A DNA stretch of 64,000 nt from NCBI GenBank assembly GCA_035557475.1, contig DATMDV010000370.1:20950-84949 (forward strand), given 5' to 3'. Below the pieces are notes generated by a model. It ran no database searches. It saw only the letters and a program-made list of their open reading frames with translations, and had not been told where the DNA came from. Below are positions 51,595 to 59,504 of this stretch, piece by piece (position 1 is the stretch's first letter; every line of letters begins with the position of its first letter). The position numbers were made by a program, and so were the translations under genes. Source of the DNA: JALOLG01 sp035557475. Lineage in GTDB: Bacteria; Actinomycetota; Acidimicrobiia; Acidimicrobiales; Ilumatobacteraceae.

Positions 51595-52800
51595 ATGAAG
51601 TCCGATTCCGACGAGCGAACCCGCAACGACGAGGTACCGGTCGGGCACGCCGTTGCGCGGCTCCTCGACATCGCCGGCGCGGTACCGCCCGGGTCCATCT
51701 CGGACGTCATCGATGTCGCAGCCGAGGTTCTCGGTGCCGTGCGCGGCCGGGTCTACGTGGCCGACTATGCGCTTCGATGTCTCCAGGCACTCGATCGCCA
51801 TGGCCCGGTCGGCGACCCGCACCTCATCGAAGGGACCCTCGCCGGACGTGTGTTCGCGACGGGCGAGGTCGTCGTGTCGGGACGGGATCCAACGACGCTC
51901 TGGGCGCCGCTGTCGGAGGGCGGCGAGAGGATCGGCGTGCTCGAGCTGACCTACCACGAGTGGAAGGGCGAGCCTCCCGCGAACCTGGTCGTGGTGGTCA
52001 ACATGCTGGTGTTGATCATCGTCAGCAAGCGCCGGTACACCGACGTGTGGCACCGAACCCGTCGGGCCCAACCGCTGTCCGACGCGGCCGAGGCGCAATG
52101 GGATCTCCTGCCACCCCTGACATGCTCCACCGACGAGGTGGCGTTGAGCGGCATCCTCGAGCCTGCCTACGACATCGGCGGCGATTCGTTCGACTACGCG
52201 ATCAATCCGGGCCGTTTGGAGTTCGCCATCGTCGACGCGACGGGTAGCGGCATGCCCGCCGTGATGATGTCGATCGCGGCGATCAACGGCCTGCGCAACT
52301 CGCGTCGCGAGGAGGCCTCCCTGGAATCGGCCTATCGCCAGGTGGATCGAATCATCGCCGAGCAGTTCGGGCACTCGTTCTACGTCACCGGGCAGCTCGC
52401 ATCGTTGGACCTCGCGAGCGGCGTCCTCACCTGGATAAATGCCGGGCATCCGCTGCCGATGCTGGTCCGCGACGGCAGCTACGTCGGAGAGCTCCAGTGC
52501 CGGCCGTCGATCCCGATGGGCCTCGGCGGTCCGGTCGTCGAGATCGCGACGCAACAGCTCCAACGTGGTGACCGGATCCTGTTCTACACCGATGGCATCA
52601 CCGAGCCGCTTTCGTCCGAAGGTGAGCGGTTCGGCTCCGACCGACTTGCCGACCTCCTCGTCAGAGCCACGCTCGACGGTGTTTCGGCGACGGAGACGGC
52701 TCGCCGACTGTGCATGAACGTCATCGCCCACAGCGACGACAAGCGCAAGGACGACGCCACGTTGTTCCTCGTCGACTACACCGGTCCGAACATCAGCTGA
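51595..52800 (+). CDS. SpoIIE-type PP2C phosphatase with N-terminal GAF-like domain
   Basis: A 401-residue protein. Residues about 15-150 look like a GAF-type sensor (VIDVAAEVLGAVRGRVYVADY). The C-terminal half is a PP2C/SpoIIE phosphatase: AYDIGGDSFDYAIN with metal-binding Asp, VDATGSGMPAVMMS, INAGHPLPMLVRDG and LFYTDGITEP, ending with KDDATLFLVDY. These enzymes act on anti-sigma-factor antagonists or similar partners and so control gene expression after a signal. No kinase or STAS gene is adjacent. A GAGG lies five bases before ATG 51595. It is convergent with the CGNR gene. Confidence 0.9.
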   Translation: MKSDSDERTRNDEVPVGHAVARLLDIAGAVPPGSISDVIDVAAEVLGAVRGRVYVADYALRCLQALDRHGPVGDPHLIEGTLAGRVFATGEVVVSGRDPTTLWAPLSEGGERIGVLELTYHEWKGEPPANLVVVVNMLVLIIVSKRRYTDVWHRTRRAQPLSDAAEAQWDLLPPLTCSTDEVALSGILEPAYDIGGDSFDYAINPGRLEFAIVDATGSGMPAVMMSIAAINGLRNSRREEASLESAYRQVDRIIAEQFGHSFYVTGQLASLDLASGVLTWINAGHPLPMLVRDGSYVGELQCRPSIPMGLGGPVVEIATQQLQRGDRILFYTDGITEPLSSEGERFGSDRLADLLVRATLDGVSATETARRLCMNVIAHSDDKRKDDATLFLVDYTGPNIS

Positions 52801-52813
52801 CTCTGCCTGACGG

Positions 52814-53353
52814 TCAGGTGTTCGAGTGCCGGTGGCGGCGATAGTGCTGTTGGGCCTTTGCCCGGTTGCCGCACCCGGCCATCGAGCACCACCGCCGGCT
52901 GGCGTTGCGCGACGTGTCGAGGAACCACAGCACACACCGCGGGTGGGCGCATTGGCGGATCCGACCGGGCCGGTTCGTGATGATGTCGAGCAGATCGTCG
53001 GCCGCCATCCAGCCGGGGAGCCGCGACTCGTCGACCGTCACGGATCGCACGACCTCGCCGCCGGCGCCGAGTGTCCGGGTGATGGCGCCCTGCTCGAGCA
53101 GCGCGTTGAGTGCCTGCCGCGCCGCGGTCTCGTCGGGGTCGGCGGCGTACGCGGCGATCACGGATCGCGCCGCGCGCAACGCGACGCGCATCTCCTCGGT
53201 TGCGCGTGCTGCGACATCCACCGAGGCGAGCCATCGCGCCAGGTCTGCTCGCTCGTCGAGCAGGTCGACCTCGCCGGTGTCACCCGACCATGTGGTGTTC
53301 AGCAGCCTGATCGCCAACGGTTCGTCGGGGAGGGGTTGCACGGTCGCCGTCAC
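52814..53353 (-). CDS. CGNR zinc-finger regulator (ABATE domain)
   Basis: A 179-residue protein. The N-terminal region (about 1-125) is the ABATE-type helical domain with LAIRLLNTTW and WLASVDVAA. The C-terminal zinc finger has CAHPRCVLWFLD and RRWCSMAGCGNRAKAQQHYRR, giving four cysteines and the name-giving CGNR. Such proteins are taken to be stress or ligand-responsive transcription regulators. GTG 53353 is the start, and TAGACT eight bases upstream may be its -10 element. It is divergent from the PPOX-family gene, and the shared region carries inverted repeats, so it probably controls that gene and itself. Confidence 0.9.
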   Translation of the reverse strand: MTATVQPLPDEPLAIRLLNTTWSGDTGEVDLLDERADLARWLASVDVAARATEEMRVALRAARSVIAAYAADPDETAARQALNALLEQGAITRTLGAGGEVVRSVTVDESRLPGWMAADDLLDIITNRPGRIRQCAHPRCVLWFLDTSRNASRRWCSMAGCGNRAKAQQHYRRHRHSNT

Positions 53354-53362
53354 CAGATCGCA

Positions 53363-53429
53363 GTCTAACCGACTTGGACGGGTTGACAGGTGAGACTCTC
53401 ACCGCTATAACGTGAATTACCGGTTAGAC
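53363..53429 (+). promoter_or_regulatory. Divergent promoter with nested inverted repeats (CGNR / PPOX)
   Basis: TTGACA (53383-53388), 17 bases, then TATAAC (53406-53411) is a near-consensus promoter toward the PPOX gene. Its spacer holds the palindrome GGTGAGA-C-TCTCACC (53389-53403). A wider inverted repeat, GTCTAACCG (53363-53371) and CGGTTAGAC (53421-53429), brackets the promoter. The left half overlaps a possible -10 of the CGNR gene (TAGACT on the minus strand). Confidence 0.7.
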
Positions 53430-53453
53430 CCGCCACGCCGCCGAGGAGTTCCG

Positions 53454-53498
53454 ATGACGACCACCCCGCACGCCCCGACGATGGGCCGATTCGTCTGA
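53454..53498 (+). CDS. 14-residue upstream reading frame coupled to the PPOX gene
   Basis: An ATG with GAGGAG about six bases upstream opens a 14-codon frame (MTTTPHAPTMGRFV). Its TGA overlaps ATG 53498 of the PPOX gene as TGATG. It may be a true leader peptide that couples translation. It may instead be the original N-terminus of the flavoprotein, separated by a frameshift, because proteins of this family usually have 20-40 residues before the PPAxxxFLAxQPW block. The good ribosome site belongs to this frame, not to ATG 53498. Confidence 0.5.
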   Translation: MTTTPHAPTMGRFV

Positions 53499-54313
53499 TG
53501 GGACCGCGTTCGACGCTGCCTCCGGCCGGCGCCCAATTCCTCGCCGCCCAACCGTGGATCGTGCTCGGTGCTCGGCGGGCCGACCAGACGGTGTGGTGCA
53601 CACTGCTCACCGGTCCACCTGGCTTCTTGGATGTCGACGGAACGGCGTTGACGATCGGCGCCCGGCCAACGCCTGGCGATCCGCTGGCCGAGCTCCTCGA
53701 ACACGATGCGATGGTCGGGCTGCTCGGCATCGAGCTCGCCAGCCGGCGCCGGCTGCGCGTGAACGGCCGCTGCCGCCCTGCGGTCGTGGACGGCGTCGAC
53801 GGCTTGCGGATCGAGGTCGACGAAGCGCTCGGCAACTGTCCGCGCTACATCCACCGCCGCACCTGGACAGCCGTCGAGCCGGATGACGAGCCAGCCGTCA
53901 CGGCCAGCGGCGAGCGGCTCACTGAGTCGCAGGAGGACTGGATCCGTTCGGCCGACACGTTCTTCATCGCAACCACCGACGAGACCGGGAACTCCGATGC
54001 GTCCCACCGTGGCGGTCCGCCCGGGTTCGTCTCCGTCACGGCACCGGGACGCCTCGAGTTCCCCGACTATCCCGGCAACAACATGTTCCTGACGCTCGGC
54101 AACCTCAGCGCCGAGCCGACCGCTGGTCTGTTGTTCGTCGACTGGGACATCGGCGCCGTGCTCCACCTGACCGGCTCCGTCGTTGTGCGACGCGAGCCTG
54201 CGATGCGCGACGACGGGATCGAGCGCACGATCGAGTTCAGCATCGACCACGTGGTCGAGCGTCGGCACGTCGTTCCGCTGCGCTGGTCGGTCGCCACCAC
54301 CACCGTGGAGTAA
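53498..54313 (+). CDS. Pyridoxamine 5'-phosphate oxidase-family flavoprotein
   Basis: A 271-residue FMN-binding split-barrel protein. The N-terminal block is LPPAGAQFLAAQPWIVLGA, then VWCTLLTGPPGFL. A second barrel has SADTFFIATTDETGNSDASHRGGPPGFV and DYPGNNMFLTLGNLS, the FMN phosphate region. These proteins are oxidoreductases or FMN sensors of unclear substrate, often next to stress regulators. Translation probably depends on the short frame upstream (TGATG), or the true N-terminus lies there after a frameshift. Transcription probably starts from TTGACA-N17-TATAAC at 53383-53411, under control of the divergent CGNR protein. Confidence 0.85.
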   Translation: MGPRSTLPPAGAQFLAAQPWIVLGARRADQTVWCTLLTGPPGFLDVDGTALTIGARPTPGDPLAELLEHDAMVGLLGIELASRRRLRVNGRCRPAVVDGVDGLRIEVDEALGNCPRYIHRRTWTAVEPDDEPAVTASGERLTESQEDWIRSADTFFIATTDETGNSDASHRGGPPGFVSVTAPGRLEFPDYPGNNMFLTLGNLSAEPTAGLLFVDWDIGAVLHLTGSVVVRREPAMRDDGIERTIEFSIDHVVERRHVVPLRWSVATTTVE

Positions 54314-54366
54314 AGGTCGGCGTAAAGGTCCTTGCGTCGCGGCCGGTCCAGCGAGACGATCGACGC

Positions 54367-54510
54367 ATGGAGGATCTCACTCATCAGTGTCCCTACTGCG
54401 ACCTCCGGTTCACGTACCACAACGAGATCAAGGACCACATCCTTCACGACCACCCGGCGCGAGCCGAGGTGGTCGCGACGATCGAACCGCACGAGCTGCC
54501 GCACGGCTGA
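54367..54510 (+). CDS. 47-residue C2H2 zinc-finger protein
   Basis: A very small protein below usual length limits. It holds one textbook C2H2 finger: CPYC at residues 8-11, Phe15, Ile21, His24 and His29, which fits C-x2-C-x3-F-x5-(hydrophobic)-x2-H-x4-H. A short acidic tail follows. The frame has ATG and TGA and lies between PPOX and FAD genes, 53 bases after the PPOX stop. Single C2H2 fingers are rare in bacteria (Ros/MucR are different and longer). Its role may be DNA or RNA binding or a protein contact. The frame is short enough that chance should be considered, but the exact match to the finger spacing speaks for a real gene. Confidence 0.7.
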   Translation: MEDLTHQCPYCDLRFTYHNEIKDHILHDHPARAEVVATIEPHELPHG

Positions 54511-54534
54511 GACCGTCGACGCGGCGTCAGCGCA

Positions 54535-55959
54535 TCACGCCAGCGGTCCGCGCAAGACTGCGCGCGCCGCGTTGTGGCCGCACATCCCGTGCACCCCACC
54601 GCCCGGCGGGGTCGATGCCGAGCACAGCCAGAGGGCCGGGTTCGGGGTGCGGTAGGAACGCAGCGCCCGGGTCGGTCGGAACACCAGTTGTGTGCCGCGG
54701 TGCGAGCCACCGGCGATGTCGCCGCCGCGATTGTTCGAGTTGTACGCCTCGAACCCGCTCGGCGTGATCACGTTGCGGGCCAGGACGAGATCACGGAAAC
54801 CGGGGGCGAAGCGTTCGATCTGACGCTCCAACGCGTCCGTCGCGTCGCCGCCGTAGCCGTTCGGCACGTGCGCGTACGTCCACAACGTGTGCTTGCCCGC
54901 CGGCGCCCGCGACGGGTCGACGAGGCTCTGCTGCACGGCCAGCACGAAGGGGCGCTCGGGCATCCGACCGCGGTCGACGTCGGCTTCGGCGGCGGCGATC
55001 TCGGCAAGAGTGCCGCCGATGTGCACCGTGCCGGCCCGACGGCATGCCTCGTCGCTCCACGGCACCGGACCGTCGAGCGCGTAGTCGACCTTCCACGCTG
55101 CCGGGCCTGACCGGTAGCGGGTCAACCGGCGCCGGTACCGACTCGGCAGCCCACGACTGGCGATCGATGCGAGTTGGTGCGGATCGGTGTCGAACAAGAC
55201 GACGCGGTGCGCTGGGACCTCGGTGAGCGAGGTCACCTTCGTCGCGGTTCGGATCTCACCACCGAGTGATCGCAGGTACGCCGCCATCGAATCGGCGATG
55301 GCCTGTGACCCGCCGGCGGCGAACGGCCAGCCCGCCGTGTGTCCGCTCGCCAACAGGACCGCCCCGAACGACGCGGTCAGCGGGTGCGAGAGTGGAAGGA
55401 ACGCGTGCGCCGCGCATCCGGCGAACATCGCGCTCGCCGACTCGTCGCCGAGGTACCTGCCGACGAGCGTGGCGGGCGGCAGCGCACGCAGCCCGAACCT
55501 TCCCAGCGCAATCGGGTGTCGGGGCGGCGACAGCACCGGCTGCAGCACCGATTCGACGATCGACTCCCACCGGTCGACGATCGGACCGAGCAGTCGCCGA
55601 TAGCGCCGCCGGCCGTGCTCGAACTGATCGGCGGTTTCCGTTACCGAGTGGTGCAACACCGCCGCCGGGCGTCCGTCGATCGGATGGGCCAGGGCGAGCT
55701 CGGGATGCAACCAGCGCAGTCCGTGGTCGGCCGCCGGGATGCTCGACAAGAACGGCGAGACGATCCCGAACGGATGCACCGCCGAGCACACGTCGTGCGT
55801 GAAACCCGGGAGCGTCAGCGGCGCCGATCGCGTACCGCCGCCCACCGTGTCGGCCGCCTCGAGCACGACGACCGATCGGCCGGCCTGCGCCAACGTGATC
55901 GCCGCGGCGAAGCCGTTGGGTCCCGCTCCGATCACCACGGCGTCGTGCGTCACGGTCAC
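54535..55959 (-). CDS. FAD-dependent oxidoreductase (phytoene desaturase-like)
   Basis: A 474-residue flavoprotein. The FAD-binding start is VVIGAGPNGFAAAITLAQAGRSVVVLEAADTVGGG, a dinucleotide-binding motif with the acidic end of strand 2. Later parts are GWPFAAGGSQAIADSMAAYLRSLGGEI and the C-terminal FAD block LWLCSASTPPGGGVHGMCGHNAA. It belongs to the NAD(P)/FAD group that includes carotenoid desaturases, isomerases and CrtI-like proteins. No carotenoid genes are near, so the substrate is unknown. The following 212 bases (55960-56171) before the LLM gene hold no convincing gene. Confidence 0.88.
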   Translation of the reverse strand: MTVTHDAVVIGAGPNGFAAAITLAQAGRSVVVLEAADTVGGGTRSAPLTLPGFTHDVCSAVHPFGIVSPFLSSIPAADHGLRWLHPELALAHPIDGRPAAVLHHSVTETADQFEHGRRRYRRLLGPIVDRWESIVESVLQPVLSPPRHPIALGRFGLRALPPATLVGRYLGDESASAMFAGCAAHAFLPLSHPLTASFGAVLLASGHTAGWPFAAGGSQAIADSMAAYLRSLGGEIRTATKVTSLTEVPAHRVVLFDTDPHQLASIASRGLPSRYRRRLTRYRSGPAAWKVDYALDGPVPWSDEACRRAGTVHIGGTLAEIAAAEADVDRGRMPERPFVLAVQQSLVDPSRAPAGKHTLWTYAHVPNGYGGDATDALERQIERFAPGFRDLVLARNVITPSGFEAYNSNNRGGDIAGGSHRGTQLVFRPTRALRSYRTPNPALWLCSASTPPGGGVHGMCGHNAARAVLRGPLA

Positions 55960-55984
55960 CAGCCTCGCAGCCCGGGCGGCGTCG

Positions 55985-56137
55985 TCACAGCCCGGTCGCC
56001 GGGTCGCTCGTCACAGTTCGTCGCGAACCACCCGCACCCCGGCCGAGGTTGGTGATCTTCTCCCTGGCCAACGTGCGATGCACGTAGCGCAACCCGCAGT
56101 CGGTCGTCAGGAACAGCTGGCCAGTGATCTCCGTCAT
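55985..56137 (-). other. Unexplained stretch with a 50-codon open frame
   Basis: Most of the 212-base gap between the FAD and LLM genes is covered by a minus-strand frame that starts at ATG 56137 (MTEITGQLFLTTDCGLRYVH). It has no ribosome site, no recognisable domain and a low-complexity end. It could be a small gene, a decayed remnant or chance. I see no hairpin or promoter of note here. Confidence 0.2.
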
Positions 56138-56171
56138 TGTCAGCGCGAGACGCGCGGCATTCGTTCGGTGT

Positions 56172-57161
56172 TCAGCCACTGACGGCGGCGAACATCGCTT
56201 CCAGTTCCCGGCGGGTGTCTGGCCCGCTCGGCTGGAAGACGACCTCGGTGACGCCCTTGCCGCCGAGGTCGTCGATCTGGGCTTTGACCTCGTCGGGGGT
56301 GCCGGTGACCGTCGTCGTCGGCAGCAGCGCGCCTCCCGTGACCGCCCACGCTGCCCGGTCGGCCTCGTTGACGTGGATGCAGTGGCCGACGTGCACACCG
56401 AGGTGACGTTCATTCTCCGACCGCTCGTCGATCACCGCCAGCCACTCCTTGCCACCAGGGAGGCTGGGCACCGCGTCGCGGCCGTACAGCTCGTAGGTGG
56501 CGTGATAGGCGAGGGCGCCGCCCGGGCCGGCCGCGGCGAGCACGCGCTCCGATGAGACGTCCTCGCCGGACTCGAGCACCGTGCCCCAGTAGAGGTAGGC
56601 GACCCAGTCGAAGGCGCCGGACTCGAGGCCCTCGAGGGTCGTCGTGGCGAACACCCCGTCGTAGTGCGCGGCCACGTCTCGGCCCTTCGGCCCGAGCGCG
56701 CCGATCAGGATCGGCACGTCGACCGGGCGGGCCGGGGCGCTGCCGTCGGGGTGCAGCATCTGCATCCGGGCGCCCTCCCACTCGACGACCTCGCCGCGCA
56801 ACAGGCCGCAGTAGGCGTCGATGTAGGCGGTCATGTACGACCACGGGATCGCCCGGTAGCCCATCGCCCGCCGGCCGGTGAACCCGGTGCCGAACGACAC
56901 CACCACCCGCCCCGGGGCCAAGCCGGCGAGCGTCGCCGTCGCCGCCGCGTTCGTCATCGGATGGCGCAGGCTCGGGATGAGGACGCCCGGGCCGAGCCCG
57001 ATGCGCGACGTCCGCTCGGCGGCCAATGCCAACGACATCCACACGTCGGGGCTCTGCTGCGGCGTGTCGTACAGCCACGCCCGCTCGTATCCGATCTCCT
57101 CCGCGAGCCGGATGTCCTCCGGCGACGAAGCCGTCGTCGGGAACGCACACGAGACCTTCAC
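56172..57161 (-). CDS. LLM-class F420-dependent oxidoreductase
   Basis: A 329-residue TIM-barrel oxidoreductase of the luciferase-like group. The start is GTG 57161, with GGGAGGTGG a few bases upstream. Family blocks are AEEIGYERAWLYDT, TSRIGLGPGVLIPSLRHP, GRVVVSFGTGFTGRRAMG and VDVPILIGALGPKGRDVA. In actinobacteria this branch usually uses the deazaflavin F420. The C-terminus has DDLGGKGVTEVVFQPSGPD. The substrate is unknown. It is divergent from the VOC gene across 105 bases. Confidence 0.9.
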   Translation of the reverse strand: MKVSCAFPTTASSPEDIRLAEEIGYERAWLYDTPQQSPDVWMSLALAAERTSRIGLGPGVLIPSLRHPMTNAAATATLAGLAPGRVVVSFGTGFTGRRAMGYRAIPWSYMTAYIDAYCGLLRGEVVEWEGARMQMLHPDGSAPARPVDVPILIGALGPKGRDVAAHYDGVFATTTLEGLESGAFDWVAYLYWGTVLESGEDVSSERVLAAAGPGGALAYHATYELYGRDAVPSLPGGKEWLAVIDERSENERHLGVHVGHCIHVNEADRAAWAVTGGALLPTTTVTGTPDEVKAQIDDLGGKGVTEVVFQPSGPDTRRELEAMFAAVSG

Positions 57162-57266
57162 CTACCACCTCCCAGGTCGGCAACGCTCAGGAACGCCCAG
57201 GGTCTAGCACGCAATTCCTCGCGGCCCGCCCGTCGGAGATCCGGCGTCCGGAGCGATGAACAGAAC

Positions 57267-57641
57267 ATGCCCACCACCATCAATCCCGTCGTCCACTACC
57301 GCGACCTCGACGCCGGTGCCCGTTTCCTCGTCGACTCGTTCGGCTTCGTGCAACACGCGACGCACAAGGCCGACGACGGTTCCATTCAGTACGTCGAGCT
57401 CTCGTTGAACGGAGCTCCGCTCGGGCTCGGTCCGCACACCGAGGGCTCGATGTTCGACACCGGCCCGGCCGTCGTCTACATCTCGCTCGACGAGGTCGAC
57501 AGCATGCACGAACGAGCGCTCGCCGCCGGTGCCGAGATCCTCATGGCGCCGACCGACCAGGAGTACGGCTCCCGGGACTTCGTGGCCAAGGATCACGAAG
57601 GCAACGTCTGGTGCTTCGGCACCTACCACCCCAGTAGCTGA
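57267..57641 (+). CDS. Glyoxalase/VOC-family protein
   Basis: A 124-residue VOC protein of two beta-alpha-beta-beta-beta units. The first starts at INPVVHYRDLDAGARFLVDSFGF; the second at AVVYISLDEVDSMHERALAAGAEI, ending in YGSRDFVAKDHEGNVWCFGTY. It is the PhnB/YdaE-like subgroup. Members bind a metal and act as glyoxalase, dioxygenase or resistance proteins; the His and Glu at usual metal positions are partly present (His in VVHYRD, Glu in YVELSL). Function remains open. A GGAG lies somewhat far (about 13 bases) before the ATG. Confidence 0.88.
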   Translation: MPTTINPVVHYRDLDAGARFLVDSFGFVQHATHKADDGSIQYVELSLNGAPLGLGPHTEGSMFDTGPAVVYISLDEVDSMHERALAAGAEILMAPTDQEYGSRDFVAKDHEGNVWCFGTYHPSS

Positions 57642-57677
57642 CTCGGCCGAGCGCCGAATCTCCCGCCGCCGCCGAAG

Positions 57678-57706
57678 TTGACGGGCAGTCGCGGCGAGCG
57701 AAATAG
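57678..57706 (+). promoter_or_regulatory. Possible promoter of the lipoprotein gene
   Basis: TTGACG (57678-57683), 17 bases and AAATAG (57701-57706) lie about 33 bases before ATG 57739, which has GGGAGG at a good distance. The -35 element is good and the -10 is weak. Confidence 0.4.
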
Positions 57707-57738
57707 GCTCTCGTCCGGCCCGTAGCGGGAGGTGCCAG

Positions 57739-59463
57739 ATGAGAACCCACTTCGCTCGAAGGTGTGTTCCAGCGTTGAACGCCGTCGTGCTCGTCGTCGC
57801 TTCCTGTTCCGGCGGCGGCGACCAAGACGGTTCGGACGCCGGTCCGTCCACGACCGCGCCGGCCACCACGGCAACGTCGTCGGCCGCGCCGTCGTCGGAT
57901 TCCCCGTCGTCGGCCGCGCCGTCGTCGGATGTCCCGACGTCGGCCGCAACAAGCGCCGAGTCCGCCCTCCCGCTCCAGCCCGACTGGCCGCTCGGTGGTA
58001 TCTGGCTCGCGTCCGGGCTCGACAGCGACGGCGTGATCATCGACCCCCGACTCGCGTTCAGCACCGACGACGTCGCCGTCGCGGCCGTGGTCGCGCTCGG
58101 GGCGGACGTGCCCGACAGTGCGACGCTCCTCGTCGAGTGGTTCCGGGTTGGCATCGATGAGCGCGTGCCGCTGTTCACGCACGAGATCCCGGTCGGTCCG
58201 AGAGGACTCGCTGTGTCCCGCGGCGCCGCGCCGGGCGGCTTGGCGCCGGGTTTCTACCAGGTGGTCGCGACCCTCGGCGAACACCAGACGATGACGCCGT
58301 GGGTGGTCCGCGAAGCGGAGCCGGCGAGCTCATCCGCGGATGGCCTGAGGATGGGCCTCCCGACCCGGTCGGCCCCCGCGCCCGAACCGCCATCAGACGA
58401 CGACTACGACTGGACCGGCGAGCGCGGGACCCCACTCGGCCCCGAACCTCCGCCTGGCCCGTGCGCGCCTCGCGAGATCACGGCCCACACCTCGCCGATC
58501 ACGTCTGTCTACGCGTGGGCCGATTGGGCGGGGATCTGCACGACGCTGAAGATCACCGCCGCGGTCAGCGGGCCACCGGCCACCTTGTTCTCGGGTGACG
58601 TCTCGGAGTTCGAGATCCGCTCGGGCGGCACCCCCAACGTCGATGTGTGCGATCTTCCGGGCGGGTCGGACATGCCGGGGACGGTCGTGCACTTCGACGC
58701 CTCGATCGACGGTGAGGTCGTCTCCGAGGACTTGGTCCTTCCCGACCGGGGCCCGGGTGTGCTCGCCGAGGTGGACTCGATCCCGCCGGCCGGCTCTCTC
58801 GTCGAGCCTGGACAATCGATCGCACTGCGAGCGCTCGGAATGCAGATCGCACCCGCGCTCGGCATCGAAACGCTCGAGCTATTCGCGCTCGGCCAGCAGA
58901 TCGGCACGACGGGCAACGCAACGGGCAGCACCGAGCCGATCGCGTGCGACGCAGGCCGCTTCTTCGCGCTCCTCGAGAGTGAGTACGTCGTGCCCGATCC
59001 GCTGCCGCCGGTGATCGAGATCTGCGCCGTCGCCACCACGTTCGACGACCACGAGGGTCGAGGGTGCGTCGTGTTCACGACGGGCGAGGTCTGGACCGGC
59101 TCCTACGCCGGCACCCTGACCTGGGACTGCAACGTCCTCGGACAGCGGAGCGGAACACTCGACGGAACGTTCACGATCACGGTGGCCCCCGATGGAGCGG
59201 CGACCATGGAGATCGTCCACACCGTGACGGGATCATGCGGTGGTCCAGACGTCGGCACCCTGACCACTCCGCTCACCATCGCCGGCAAGCGGACGCAGAC
59301 CGGGTTCGAGTTCCCCGACTACTTCGCGGTGACCGACTCGATCACGCTCACCGCGTCCGACGACCGCGCGACGGGCACTCTGACCGGCGCCGGGGATGGC
59401 GGCTCGAGCCTCGGTACCAACCTGGTGAACGTCGTAGTCAACTTCGAAGCCGAGCGCTCCTGA
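57739..59463 (+). CDS. Predicted lipoprotein with Ser/Thr/Ala-rich linker, unknown function
   Basis: A 574-residue exported protein. The signal ends in a lipobox VASC (Cys23), so it should be anchored to the outer face of the membrane. A linker of about 50 residues follows, rich in Ser, Ala, Thr and Pro, with a tandem repeat of SSAAPSSDxP. The remainder is beta-rich with few cysteines spread as pairs. I recognise no enzyme motif. A Pro-rich segment near residues 210-245 separates two parts. The C-terminal part (about 450-574) has alternating Thr/Gly strands (GTLTWDCNVLGQRSGTLDGTFTI) as in immunoglobulin-like or lipocalin-type beta-barrels. Function unknown. Confidence 0.8.
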   Translation: MRTHFARRCVPALNAVVLVVASCSGGGDQDGSDAGPSTTAPATTATSSAAPSSDSPSSAAPSSDVPTSAATSAESALPLQPDWPLGGIWLASGLDSDGVIIDPRLAFSTDDVAVAAVVALGADVPDSATLLVEWFRVGIDERVPLFTHEIPVGPRGLAVSRGAAPGGLAPGFYQVVATLGEHQTMTPWVVREAEPASSSADGLRMGLPTRSAPAPEPPSDDDYDWTGERGTPLGPEPPPGPCAPREITAHTSPITSVYAWADWAGICTTLKITAAVSGPPATLFSGDVSEFEIRSGGTPNVDVCDLPGGSDMPGTVVHFDASIDGEVVSEDLVLPDRGPGVLAEVDSIPPAGSLVEPGQSIALRALGMQIAPALGIETLELFALGQQIGTTGNATGSTEPIACDAGRFFALLESEYVVPDPLPPVIEICAVATTFDDHEGRGCVVFTTGEVWTGSYAGTLTWDCNVLGQRSGTLDGTFTITVAPDGAATMEIVHTVTGSCGGPDVGTLTTPLTIAGKRTQTGFEFPDYFAVTDSITLTASDDRATGTLTGAGDGGSSLGTNLVNVVVNFEAERS

Positions 59464-59504
59464 GCGATCGCCCGGGATGAGCGCGGCGCGCTGTCGAGCC
59501 GGCG

